Source of the DNA: Mastigamoeba balamuthi
Taxonomy: Eukaryota > Evosea > Mastigamoebida > Mastigamoebidae
Length of the DNA: 64,000 bases
Assembly: GCA_902651635.1 (NCBI GenBank)
Contig: CACRSC010000010.1
Location: 953,025-1,017,024, forward strand
Reading direction: 5' to 3'
In this document: piece after piece, positions 1-11,000 of the stretch
Layout of the letters: each line of letters starts with the position of its first letter
Numbering within the stretch: position 1 is the first letter of the stretch
Made by a program: the position numbers and the translations under genes
The notes under the pieces: model-generated
The model's input: only the letters and a program-made list of their open reading frames with translations
The model's database searches: none
Told to the model about the DNA's origin: nothing

Positions 1-1553
1 AGGGCTGGGCGGCGGCCTGCTGGGGCTGGGTCATGGCGTCGAGCATGGGGTTCTGGACGTCGGTGAAGAAGCGGCGCATGGCGTTGTAGCCCTCGGGGCC
101 CAGCGACTCGATGTTGCTCATCGCCCGGTCGCTGTTGCGCATCATCTCCCGCATCAGCTCCGGGTTCCGCGCCATCTCCAGCGACTGCCTCAGCACCTGG
201 GGGCCCACGCGCCGAGAGAGAGCAGTCAGCCGTTTTCGCAGAGGTCCGCGGTTCGAACTCCCCGTGCGGAAACATTTTCGCGCTGTTTTCCCGCTGGTGA
301 CATCACCCAACTGGAAGGGGGAAAAGAAGTGCAGAAACATCCATGGAATGGAATGGAATGGAATGGAATGGAAGAGAAACAGAAAAACCCCAGAAGATCT
401 GTCCAGGGAATAGTCCGAGATTCAGGGCGCACCTGCGGGTCGTTGAGGACGTGGCCGAGCTCGGGGTTGCGCTCAATCAGCGCGCGCATCTGCGGGTTCG
501 AGGCGACGATCGAGCGCAGCGTCTCGGGGTTGTCGAGCATCGCCCTGACCATCGGGTTGTCGAGCATCTGCCGCATCATCTCCGGGTTCTGCATCATCTG
601 CGAACATCGTCCCCACATACGGCAAAACCAGATTCCAGACATTAAAATCTCGCCGATATGCCCAGATACTCGGGATTCCCGAATCCAGATATCGCACCTG
701 CTGGAACGAGGGCGGCATGCCGCCCATCCCCATGCCTCCCATGCCTGCCATGCCGCCCATGCCGAACGGCGCGGCGGTCGGGGCGGGGGCCGCGGTGGTG
801 CCCGCGGGCTGGGCGGCGGGCTGCGAGGCGGCGGGCGCAGAGCCCTTGACGAGGTGCACCGTGTGCCCGTCCTTGATCGCTGGAATCGGAATCAGTCAGG
901 CCGCGGCAAGAATCTCCTCTCGGCATAAAATCACAGCGAGATTCCAGTGTTATCTCCGCGCGCGGTATCGGAATCCGCCATTCCACTTTTTTGCGCCGCG
1001 TGCCCCCACCATACACCCGCGCTCGCCTGGGATTCCTGCAGGAATTCCAGGGCAGATATTCTTTTGATGATGTGGCGCCGAATTCAAAGCCCCCGCGCGG
1101 CGCGGATTGAACCAAGCGATGTGGCGTGCCGGTGCCGGGGGAGGGGAAGGTGGGGGCAGTCCACGGGGAGGGGCAGGCGGAGGGGGAAGTGAAGTGGCGG
1201 GGGCGGTGTGAGCAGCGCAGTGGTTCGACTTTGGTATTTCCAGAGGGAACAGGGAAGAGGGGGAGAGGAGAGAGAGAGAGGAGACGGGGCGCACAGTAGC
1301 TGTCGAGCGTCTGGTGGTCCTTGAGGATGTGCCCCGCGTAGATCAGCCGCTGCAGCTGCGCGGGCACGTTGACGAGGGCCGCGAGCGCCTCCTTGAGCTG
1401 GGCGACGGTCGCCGTGCGCTCGACCTGCACCGTCGTCGTCGAGTTCATCGACGCGCACTTGACCTGCAGCGTCATCCTCTCCTGCTGCTGCTGCCCCTCC
1501 TGCTGCCCCTGCTCGCTGGGCGTGCCCTCGGGCGCCTTGTCGCTGGTGCTCAT
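1..1553 (-). CDS. Ubiquilin/Dsk2-type ubiquitin-shuttle protein (C-terminus beyond window)
   Basis: Minus-strand exons are 1553-1295, 879-698, 597-433 and 196-1, and the last runs off the window. Phases agree across all junctions (259+182+165 nt). Exon 1 starts at [10 protein letters not shown] and carries a ubiquitin-like domain (residues about 25-100). It ends with [11 protein letters not shown] joined to [11 protein letters not shown], the classic end of a ubiquilin UBL. A Gly/Met-rich linker follows ([12 protein letters not shown]). Exons 3-4 are STI1-type helices ([15 protein letters not shown], then [18 protein letters not shown] and [15 protein letters not shown]). Family members deliver ubiquitylated clients to the proteasome or chaperones in the cytosol, and a C-terminal UBA domain would be expected outside the window. 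Donors are GTGCGC, GTGCGA and GTGCGC. The family assignment is secure, and the exact start is likely but not proven. Confidence 0.93.
344..373. repeat. Short GAATG pentanucleotide run in ubiquilin intron 3
   Basis: About six tandem copies of a GAATG unit lie inside the 197-432 intron. This is a simple microsatellite with no coding role. Confidence 0.85.
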
Positions 1554-2014
1554 CGTGTCGCTGGGGGTGCCTGTGCTGGGGGTGGAGGATAAAAGAGAGT
1601 GGCTGGGGGTGTTGGCAAAGCACAACACAGAATGATGGAGCAGAGACACCCACACGCCCCGTGTTACCCCCCAGCCACCCCGAGATACTGCTATCTCGCC
1701 ACGGAAAATGTTCAACTCCACCTGGAGGGATCCGCCAGGCGTCACGACCCCCTGCGGGGCCGCTGGCGGCCAACTGGAGGCGGTGGCTGCCCGGCTTGGA
1801 GGGCGCGCATCGAATGGATCGGATCGGTCGGGGTGATTATTCACGATCTCTTCTGAATAAAACCTAATTGGGCCATTCCAGTTCTGTCGGCACCTGCGGG
1901 GCTGCTGAAGGGCCCGAGTCGCCGGCGACGCAGCCCTGGTCGACCACCACACCGCTCCGGCTCAGCAGCCCACAGGCTTCCAAACGATACTTCGAGACTG
2001 TTCAATCCGTAACC
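1554..2014. other. Spacer between ubiquilin 5' end and tRNA-Glu
   Basis: No open frame or family resemblance is convincing here. It must hold the ubiquilin promoter and 5' UTR (minus strand). I see no clear TATA box or repeat. Confidence 0.5.
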
Positions 2015-2085
2015 TCCGAAGTGGTGTAGTTGGTAACATAAGCGGCTCTCACCTGCTTGCCCCGGGTTCGATTCCCGGCTTCGGA
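2015..2085 (+). tRNA. tRNA-Glu (anticodon CTC)
   Basis: A 7-bp acceptor stem (TCCGAAG with CTTCGGA) encloses a D-arm region GTGTAGTTGGTAAC. The anticodon stem AGCGG/CTGCT has one G-T wobble. The seven-base loop CTCTCAC places CTC at positions 34-36 and U at 33. The T-arm is GGGTTCGATTCCC. The sequence closely follows eukaryotic tRNA-Glu. No intron is seen and CCA is not encoded. The internal A and B boxes serve as the RNA polymerase III promoter. Confidence 0.93.
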
Positions 2086-2217
2086 ACTTTTTCCATTCCC
2101 GCTGTGCTTTTTGCTTGGATCCGGCACCACACAGGCGAAGAACCGTCGCCACCCCATCATTCCCGCTGTGCTCCTCGTCGTCGACACCTCTTCCACCCCC
2201 TCCCCCCCTCTGCAACC

Positions 2218-4466
2218 ATGGAGCAGCAGCAGCCCGCCTCCAGGAGGAGCAGCGCCGGCGTGAAGGTGGCCCTCTGCCTCAGCGTGGCCGCCGTCCTCAT
2301 CGCCGCCGCCCCCGTCGCCCTGCTCGTCGCCCGCTCGGCCGACCTCGTCGACCACCTCGGCGCCGCCGCGCGCCGCAACGCCGCCGCCCCCGTCGTCACC
2401 TCCTCCGTGCGCTGCCCCCCGCCGCCTCTTTGCCTGCGCCACGTCACGCAGTTTCCTGTCACATCAGATGCCTGCCCCCCTCTCTCCTGCGCTGGATGCC
2501 CACACTGAACACCCCCACCTCCTCAACCACCACGGACCACGGGCCGGACTGACATGCGGGCGGTGCGCAGGGGGTCAGGGTCAGCGACCTGCCGTCCAAG
2601 TGGGCCGCCAAGTACCTGCTGCCGCAGTACTTCCAGGAGGACCGCGGCACCTGTTGGGACTTCGCGACCATCGGCTGGCTCGAGCAGTCGTACCGCCAGA
2701 ACGGCGTCGAGAAGGCACGCCCTCGGGCACATCCCCTCCTCCCTCCTCCCCCGCTGCCCGCGATGCGGTGTCCTGCGTGCCGCAGTGTCTGCGGTAATCA
2801 AACGGGGCCCAGCAATTGATTCTGGATAGCAAAATTGGGTCGAATTGAATTCAGGGCTGAAATTGCTGCCGCCGCGCCGCAGGGGTTCCTGGAGCCGCAG
2901 CAGTACGTGCGGTTCAGCGAGCAGGCGTTCGGCATCAGCATGATCGAGGCGTGCCGCGGGCACAGGGACGTCTGCGACGTGCTGGGCGACCTCGTCTGGC
3001 AGAACGGCACGTCGGGCGGCGAGATCTGGTGGCTCTACAGCCTCACGTCGCTCTACGACAAGGTGCTCCCCGCCAGCGTCTGCCCCTACACCGACGAGGC
3101 CCACGAGCACGAGTGCCCGGGCATGGCCCAGGCCCTCGCCGCCAACCCCATCAAGTTCGACATCGCCAGCATGCAGACCGCCTACAACGTCCTCGACAGC
3201 AAGGCACGGGGGAGGAATCACTTGATTTTCCCCTCCTTCCCGCCGAGAAATCTAGATTCTCGGACCGCGATCCGGAAATCCTGATTCCGCGCGTATGCGT
3301 ATGCGTAAGCGCAGGCGCTGATGATCGCGCACGACCGCCCGCTGGTGTGGACGTCGCTGGTGCACGACGTGATCTACTACATGCCCTGCGCCGACCAGCC
3401 CTGGGCCAGCAAGCCCGAGTGCAGCGAGGCCAAGCGCGTGCGCTGCCCCACGGACCGCTACTACAACAGCGAGTACTGCGCCCGCTACGTGGCCGCCATG
3501 TACAGTTGCGTGTCCTCTCCCGCTCCTCTTTTGGGGGGCTGCGATCTCGAAATTCATCTGGAAAACACGACACCCTCCCCCGCAGACCAGGACGGCGAGT
3601 TTATGATGCACGGGAACACGGTGATCGCGGGAGGGCACGGGATGAACGCCGTGGGCTACAACGACGAGTTTGTGACGAAGCAGGGGCAGAAGGGCGGCTT
3701 CATCATCAAGAACAGCTGGCACGACCAGACCTACGGCAGCGACCCCTCGGGCCGCGGCGGCCGCGGCTCGCACTCGGTCGCCTACTGGATGCAGACCATC
3801 AGCGCGTGGGACGAGAAGGCCCTCTGCCCCGGGCCCCTCAACCCCGACAACTGGCTCTCGTGCGTCTCGCAGGAGGCCGGGCCCACGATGCGCCGCCAGC
3901 GCAGGTCGACGACGACGACGTCGCTGGCCGACACGGACATCCGCAGGACGTGCCTCGACGCCGAGTTCATGCAGTACCTCGTCAACAACACGCTGCAGCC
4001 CACGGAGTTCCAGTGCCTGAGCGCCGATTGGTGCTCGACGTCGGCCGACTACCGCTGGTTCCTCGCGAGCTCCGAGCGCAACGTCGAGCAGGACCTGCTG
4101 CAGGTCTGCATGCTGCGCTACGACTCGCGCACGGCCGAGCAGGCGCTCGTCTGCACGCCCTACGTCAACCCGACGCTCGTCGCGTACATGTGGGCGCCCG
4201 TGGCCGCGCAGCAGCAGGCGCTGCGCAACGACCCCGACTTCTGCGGCTACTACTTCTGGCCCTACGAGGTCGCCGACAGGCAGGTCGGCATGGCCGGCGG
4301 CTTCTTCACGACGTACTTTGACGTCGCCTGGAGCGACATGTCCTACGCCAAGAACGCCGCGAGGTACCCGCAGGCCGACTACTCGCTCGTCAGGTCGTCG
4401 ACCTTCACGCAGCGCCAGGCCGACTTCGGCCCCGTGCCGTCGCCGTTCGCCAAGACCCGCTACTGA
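2218..4466 (+). CDS. Papain-family (C1A) cysteine protease with N-terminal membrane anchor and long C-terminal extension
   Basis: Exons 2218-2406, 2571-2714, 2883-3203, 3315-3504 and 3586-4466 give 574 residues with consistent phases. Residues about 15-40 form a signal anchor (VALCLSVAAVLIAAAPVALLV), so the enzyme is probably type II membrane-bound or secreted. The catalytic Cys is in DRGTCWDFATIGWLEQSY, the His in GGHGMNAVGYND and the Asn in GGFIIKNSWH, the standard C1A triad. About 225 residues follow the Asn motif, far longer than in ordinary papain. They are Cys-, Tyr- and Trp-rich (ADWCSTSADYRWFLASS) and unassigned. There is no obvious long inhibitory prodomain. Introns 2 and 3 appear to use GC-AG ends (AAG before GCACG). 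The role is proteolysis in the endolysosomal or secretory route, but the substrate is unknown. Confidence 0.88.
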
Positions 4467-5020
4467 AGACGCTAGGCGCGCTCTCCACGGCGGCGACGGG
4501 GGGGGCCCCGGACGCCTGCCCTGCCTCCCCGGCGGAACCAGCTGCAACAACGCAGAGCCCAAGGTTCAATTGAACAGCCACAAACGACAACCCTCTCTGC
4601 CCTTCACTGCCTTTGCGGACTGTGTGCCCGCGAGACTTGAACCTCGCACACTGCTCCGCCCCCGCCCATCCGTGGAGCACACGCGGCGTCCTCTCGGGCT
4701 ATCAATAGCACCCGCTCTACACCACCGGAATTGTTATCGGCCCATTCTGCTCGTCACTGCGGGGCACACCAACGCACCGGCTGCGATCACTGACGTCAAC
4801 GTGCAAGTGGGCTGAGTCAACCCCGCATGGCGTCACGGCACCGCCTTTGGCGGGGGTGCGGTCTCGCCGGATCTCACGCCGTGGACGACCAGTTCTAGCA
4901 TTTTGTTATTTTTAGTGAGTGCTCGTTGCGGGCACGGGCTGCAGGCACAGTCTCATTTTATTGCGTAACAGCATTGTGCCTTCTTTTCAACACCACTGCC
5001 CAGCGGCCACGCGCGACAGC
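4467..5020. promoter_or_regulatory. NRPS upstream region with a perfect CRE palindrome
   Basis: This spacer between the protease stop and the NRPS ATG contains TGACGTCA at 4791-4798, 223 bp before the ATG. That is a full cAMP-response-type bZIP site by consensus. A tRNA-T-arm-like stretch near 4630-4660 is not a tRNA. No gene is visible. The regulatory role is inferred only from the motif and its position. Confidence 0.4.
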
Positions 5021-8000
5021 ATGACGAGGCTGGCCACCCCGGTGCTGCGAGGTGCCGAAACTGCCCTCGCCGGCGAGGGGCGCCACCGCAAGAGCTCCTC
5101 GTCGCACGCACACAGAGGCGCAGGGCGGCACGGGCCCGCGCCGGACCTCGCGCCAGCGCAGAGGCCCATCTGCACATGGGACGCCGCCTCGGACGCTGCC
5201 AGGCGCTGCGGCTGCACCCCCGTGGCCGCAGCGCTCCTCGGCGACCGCGCGGCTCTCTCCGTGTCGCCTGTCCTGCGGTCAGTCCCCCCGAGACCCCCCG
5301 CGGGGGTTCCCTTCTTCGACTAAACCAAAACAACCCCGCAAATGCAATACCGTGACTGCATGCAGCGGAGGACCCGCAGTAAGGCGTATCCGCTGCGCCC
5401 TGCGGTCGAGAGAGCTGCTCGCTGGCTCCAGCACAGCCGCGGCCGTGGCGGTGCTGGTGGCGCTGACCCGCGACGCCCGAATTGTCGCTCTCCGCTTTCT
5501 CCCGCGGGCCCCGGACAGCAGCTCCTCTGACCGCGCCCGCTCGACGCTACAGCCGCGGCCCCCGCCGCCCAGACTGCTGCTCAGCGCGTGCCACTGCGCG
5601 GAGCTGTGCCGCCCCGGTGCCCAGGGCCCGCACGCCTGCGCCGTGCCGCTCCCGGGCGGCCCGCTGCGGTCTCTGGGGCCCAACTCCGTCCTTGTCGCCG
5701 CGCTGTGCTTCTCCGCGAGGACCTGCTGCGCCTACGCGCCGGGGTCCGGCAGCGCAGGGTCCGTGTCGGTGAACGGCGCCCGAGTGGAGCTTCTCCTCGA
5801 CGAGCGGGTCTGCGCCGTCGACGCTGCCCGGAAGCTCCGCCAGGCGATCGCGGCCCGCGTGCCCAGAGGGGCGCGCATCCTCGTGGATATGCCGTTCGCC
5901 CCGCAGGGGCAGAGCGCCTCGCTGAGGGTCGCCCGGTGCCGCCACTGCCTCTCGCACATCGCCGTCTGGGCGTTCGAGCTCGCAGCCGAGTACGCGCCGT
6001 CGGCGACCGAGTGCCTCGCGCACATCTCCGCGTGCGCCGCTGCCGACCCGCGGGCCCCTCTGTGGTCGTTCAGCGCCGCGCCGCGAGGCCCCTGCGAGGC
6101 CTGGCTCCGCTCGCTCAACGCCACGCGGGTCCCGTGGCCCTCGGCGCACACGCTGACTTCGCTGCTCGACGCCGTCGCCCAGCGCGACCCCAGCGCGGTG
6201 GCCGTCAGCGACGCGGCCGCCAAGAGGGACTACACCCGCGGGCAGCTGCGCTCGGCGAGCACCGAGCTCGCGCGCAGGCTCGCGCGGCTGGGCGTGAGGC
6301 GCGAGTCGCACGTGTGCCTGGCGCTGCAGCGCTCTGCGGAGTACGTTGTGGCCGCGATGGGCGTCTGCAGGGCCGGCGGCATCTACACGCCCCTCGACCC
6401 CAAGTCGCCGCCAGAGCGCGCGCGGTTCATCGTCGAGGACTGCGGGGCCGTCGCGATCATCGCGCAGTCGTCGCTGCAGCACCTGGTCCCCGAGCCCCTG
6501 CGCGACCGGACGATCCTGCTCGACGACGCCGGCGAGCTGCTGCGCTCGAGGCGGCACAGCAGAGGGAGCGGCAGCGGCGCCAGGGGCCGCCAGGAGGCCG
6601 AGGGGCCGCTGCCAGGCGGCGGCTGCTACTGCATCTACACGTCGGGCACCACGGGCCGGCCCAAGGGCGTCGTCATCGAGCACAGGTCGCTCGTGTGCTA
6701 CGCGACGACGTTCGCGCGGCGCCACGCAATGGGCCCGCGCGACCGCTGCACGTTCCTCAACGGCGAGGCCTGGGACGCCTCGGTGATGGACGTCTGGGTG
6801 GCGCTCGCCTGCGGGGCTCGCCTGCACGTCGTCCCCGACGCCGTGAAGCTCGACGCGGCGTTGCTCAGCGAGTTCCTGCGCGCGCAGCGCATCACGTGGT
6901 GCATGATGCCCACGGCCCTCGCGGAGCACGTCGCGCAGGCCGCCGAGCTGCCGGCGACGCTGCGGTGGCTCGGCACGGGCGGCGACGCGCTGCACGCGGT
7001 GCGCCAGCGGAGCGTCTGGAACCTCTACGGCCCCACAGAGGCCACCGTGCACTGCACCGAGTGCCTCGTGGCCCCCGGGTGCCAGCGGCCGCCCATCGGG
7101 GCCCCCATCGGCAACTGCCGCGTCTACGTCGTCGACTCCGCGCTGCGCCCGCTGCCCGTGGGCTGCGCGGGCGAGCTGCTCGTCGGCGGCGAGGGCGTCG
7201 GCAGGGCGTATGTCGGCAGGCCCGAGCTGACGGCGTCCAAGTTTATCGCGGACCCGCTCTTCCCGGGGCGCAGGGCCTACCGGACGGGTGATCTGTGCGC
7301 GTGGCTCCCGCAGGGCACCGTACGCTTCCTCGGCCGCATCGACGACCAGGTCAAGGTCAACGGCGTGCGCATCGAGCTCGGCGAGGTCGAGGCGGTCCTC
7401 GCGCAGTGCCCGGGCGTCAGGGCCGCGGCCGCTGCGGTCCAGCACACACAAGGCGGGTTCCCGCAGCTCGTCGGGTACGTCGCGGCCGAGGGCGCCGCCG
7501 ACGCCCAGCGGCTCCGGGAGTTCATGCTACGGCAGCTCCCCGAGTCGATGGTGCCCAGGGCCTTTGTGGTGCTAGCCGCTCTGCCGACCACCTCGGCGGG
7601 CAAGGTCGACAGGAGAGCCCTCCCGAGCCCCGGCGAGCTGGCCGAGGAGCCTCCGGCCGCGCTGGAGCCCTCTGGGCCCGTCGACGAGAACGTCGCCGCG
7701 GTGGCGGGCATCGTGGCGGAGCTCCTGCGGCGGCGCAGCCCACCGGGGCCCGACGACCGCTTCGACGCCATCGGCGGCACGTCGCTGACCGCCGTCGCCC
7801 TGGCCTCGCGCCTGCGCCAGCGGTTCGGCGTCAGCGTCGCCCTGGCGCAGGTATACGCGCTGGGCACCGCGCGGGCCCTCGCGAGGCACTGCGCCGAGGA
7901 ACAGGCGGCGCACGCCGAGCGGTCCGCCGACGTCCTGCGGGCCGAGCAGGAGCTGCTGTCGATGCCCGCGCCCGACACCCAGCAGCTCTGGCCGCTGTCG

Positions 8001-11000
8001 TCGAGCCAGGAGCAGATGTTCATCCTCCACGAGCTGGACCCCGCGAGCTGCGCCTACAACGCCTTTGGCAGTTGGTCGGTTCGCGGGAGGCTCGACGCCG
8101 CGCTCCTGCGCCGCTGCGTGCAGTGGGTTGTCGCGCGCCACGATGCCCTGCGCGCCGTCTACTCGACCGAGGATGGCTCGCCCGTGCAGCGCGTCGTCCC
8201 CGCCGCCGACGTGGCGCTGGACGCGGTCTTCTCGAGCGAGGAGGTGCGCAGGGAGGACCGGGCCGCGTGGGTCCGCGCGGTGGCCTCGCGGCCCTTCGAC
8301 CTGCGCGCGGGGCCCGTGTTCCGAGTGGCGCTGGCGACGCACTCGGCGCACAGCCACCTGCTGCTGCTCGGCGGCCACCACATCGCCATCGACGGCGCCT
8401 CGTTCGAGCTGCTCTCGGACGAGCTGCTCGCCGCCTACGAGGCCCTGCGCGCCGGGGCCGCGGAGCCGCCGGCCGCCGCGCCGCCGCTGTCGTACGTGCA
8501 GTACGCCGCGTGGCAGCGGCGCGACCTCGAGCGGCGCCGCACGGACCTCGCGGACTTCTGGGGCCGCGAGCTCGGGGGCTGCGCGGCGGTGCTCGACGTG
8601 CTCACCGACAAGCCATTCCCCCCGACGTTCTCCACGGCCGGCGAGTCGACGAGCGCCGACGTCCCCGAGGCCACGGGCGCCGCCGTCGCGCGGCTCGCGG
8701 CGCGGCTGGGCGTCTCCAAGTTCGTCGTGGCGCTGACGGCGTTCGCGGCGCTGCTGTCGCGCATGTCGCGCCAGGCGGACCTCGTCGTGGGCTACGCCGT
8801 CGCCAACAGGGGCGCCTGCGCCGCCTGCCAGTCGGTCGTCGGGCAGTTTGTCAACACGCTCGCGTTGCGCCTCGGGCTGCACGGCGACGTCTCGTTCGCC
8901 GAGCTCGCGCGGCGCGTCAGGGACCGCGTGCTCGCCGGCCAGGACCACAGCGCGCTCCCCTTCCACGAGGTCGTCGCCGCCGCCGGCGTCGCCCGCAGCC
9001 CCTCGCGGCCGCCGCTCGTCCAGGCGCTGTTCAACTACCTGGCGGTGCCCGCGCGGTCGACGCGCGACGGCAGTGTCGAGTGGGCCTTCCGCGAGGTGCC
9101 CTCGTACGCGTCGCAGCTCGAGCTCTCGCTGACCGTCACCGAGGGGCGCCGCGGGCTCAGCGCCACGCTCGAGTACTGCACGGCGCTCTACAGCAGGGCG
9201 ACGGCGCAGCGGATGCTGGGCTACTTCACGACGCTTCTGGACAGCGCCGCGCGCTCGCCCGACGCCCCCGCGTGGTCGCTGGCGATGATGGGACCCGCCG
9301 AGGCGCGCAGGGTCACCGTCGAGTGGAACGACACGGCGGCCGCCTACGACGCGTCGCTCTGCCTGCACGACTTTGCGCAGCGCAGCAGCGCTCGCAGCCC
9401 CGACGCCGTGGCCCTGCGGCACGGGCACCGGACGATGTCGTACGGCGAGCTCAACACGGCGGGCAACCAGCTGGCGCGGTGGCTGCGCGGCAGGCTGGGC
9501 GGCGGCCCCGAGTTCGTGGCGCTGCTGTTCCGGCGGTCGATCGAGTACGTCGTCTGCGCGCTGGCGGCGTCGAAGCTGGGCGCGGCCTACGTGCCCATGG
9601 ACCCCAAGCTGCCGCAGCTGCGCGTGCTGTCGTTCATCGACGACTGCGCGCCCGCGGCGGTGCTGTACGAGCAGTCGCTGGCGTGGATGCTCCCCGAGGC
9701 CCTGCGGGCCAAGACGCTCTGCCAGGCCGTCGACGCCGAGTTCCTCGAGACGCTGGGCGACCTGCCGCCCGGCGACCTCGCGGCCGTCGGCGCCAGCGAC
9801 CCCAGCAGGGCCGCGTACGTCATCTACACGTCGGGGACGACGGGCAGGTCCAAGGGCGTCGTCGTCGAGCAGCGCTCGGCGGTCAACTTCGTCGCGCACT
9901 GCGTCGACAGCTACGCGGTGACGAGCGACGACCGGCTGGCGTTCCTGCAGGGCGAGGGCTGGGACGCGAGCGTCAAGGACGTCTGGCTGCCGATGGCCGC
10001 CGGGGCCGCCAGCGCCGTCATGGACGAGGACGTCAAGCTCGACGCCGAGCAGCTCGCGGCGTTCATCGCCGCCAACGGCATCAGCGTCATCGACGTGCCG
10101 ACGGCGGTCCTCGAGCACCTCCTCGAGTTCGCCGCGCTGCCGCCGTGCGTGCGCGTGCTCTGCACGGGCGGCGACAAGCTGCACCGCGGCAGGCAGATGA
10201 CCATCTGGAACGAGTACGGGCCCACCGAGGCCACCGTCGCCTGCAGCTCCGCGCTGGTGCGCCCGGGGGACGTGAACCCGCCCATCGGGCGCCCGATGCA
10301 CAACTACCGCCTCTACGTCGTCGACGAGCGCATGCAGGCCGTGCCCGTGGGCGTGCCGGGCGAGCTGCTGATCGGGGGCGTCGGGGTGGCGCGCGGGTAC
10401 CTGAACAGGCCCGAGCTGACGGCGGAGAAGTTCGTGGCGGACCCGTTCCTGGGGCCGCCCGAGCGGGTGTACCGGAGCGGGGACCTGTGCTGCTTCGGGG
10501 AGGACGGGAACGTGCGGTTCCTGGGGCGGATCGACCAGCAGGTGAAGATCGGGGGCGTGCGCATGGAGCTCGGCGAGATCGAGGCCGCGCTCTGCCAGAG
10601 CGCGCTCGTGCAGCAGGCCGTCGTCCTGGCCCACGACGTGCCCTCGGGCGCCGGCAAGATCCTCGTCGCCTACGTCGTGCCCTCGTCGCGCGACATGGAG
10701 ACCGCCGCGTTCCTCTCGCAGCTCCGCGGGCACCTGCAGCGCCTGCTCTCGTCGGCGATGGTCCCCAAGCGCTTCGTGCTGCTCGACAAGATGCCCGTCA
10801 CCGACAACGGCAAGTTCGACCGCTCGGCGCTGCGCGTGCCCGACCTGCAGGCCCCCGAGGACCCCGCCGCCGCTGCTGCCGCCGCCGGGCCCAGCGAGCC
10901 GCTGACGGACCCCGAGCGCGACGTCGCGGAGCTGTTCCGCGTCGCGCTGCGCCTCGAGCGGGCCGTGGCGGCGACCGAGAGCTTCGAGGCCCTCGGGGGC

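Noticed and set aside
344-373. GGAAT-type run resembling vertebrate satellite DNA, possible contamination
   Set aside because: It is only 30 nt and lies within an intron of a gene typical of the surrounding sequence, so a simple microsatellite is sufficient.
4625-4700. tRNA-like sequence with a 7-bp pairing and T-loop-like GGTTCAAGTC (minus strand)
   Set aside because: Only about 26 nt separate the acceptor from the T-arm, too little for D and anticodon arms, and the T-stem has a mismatch.
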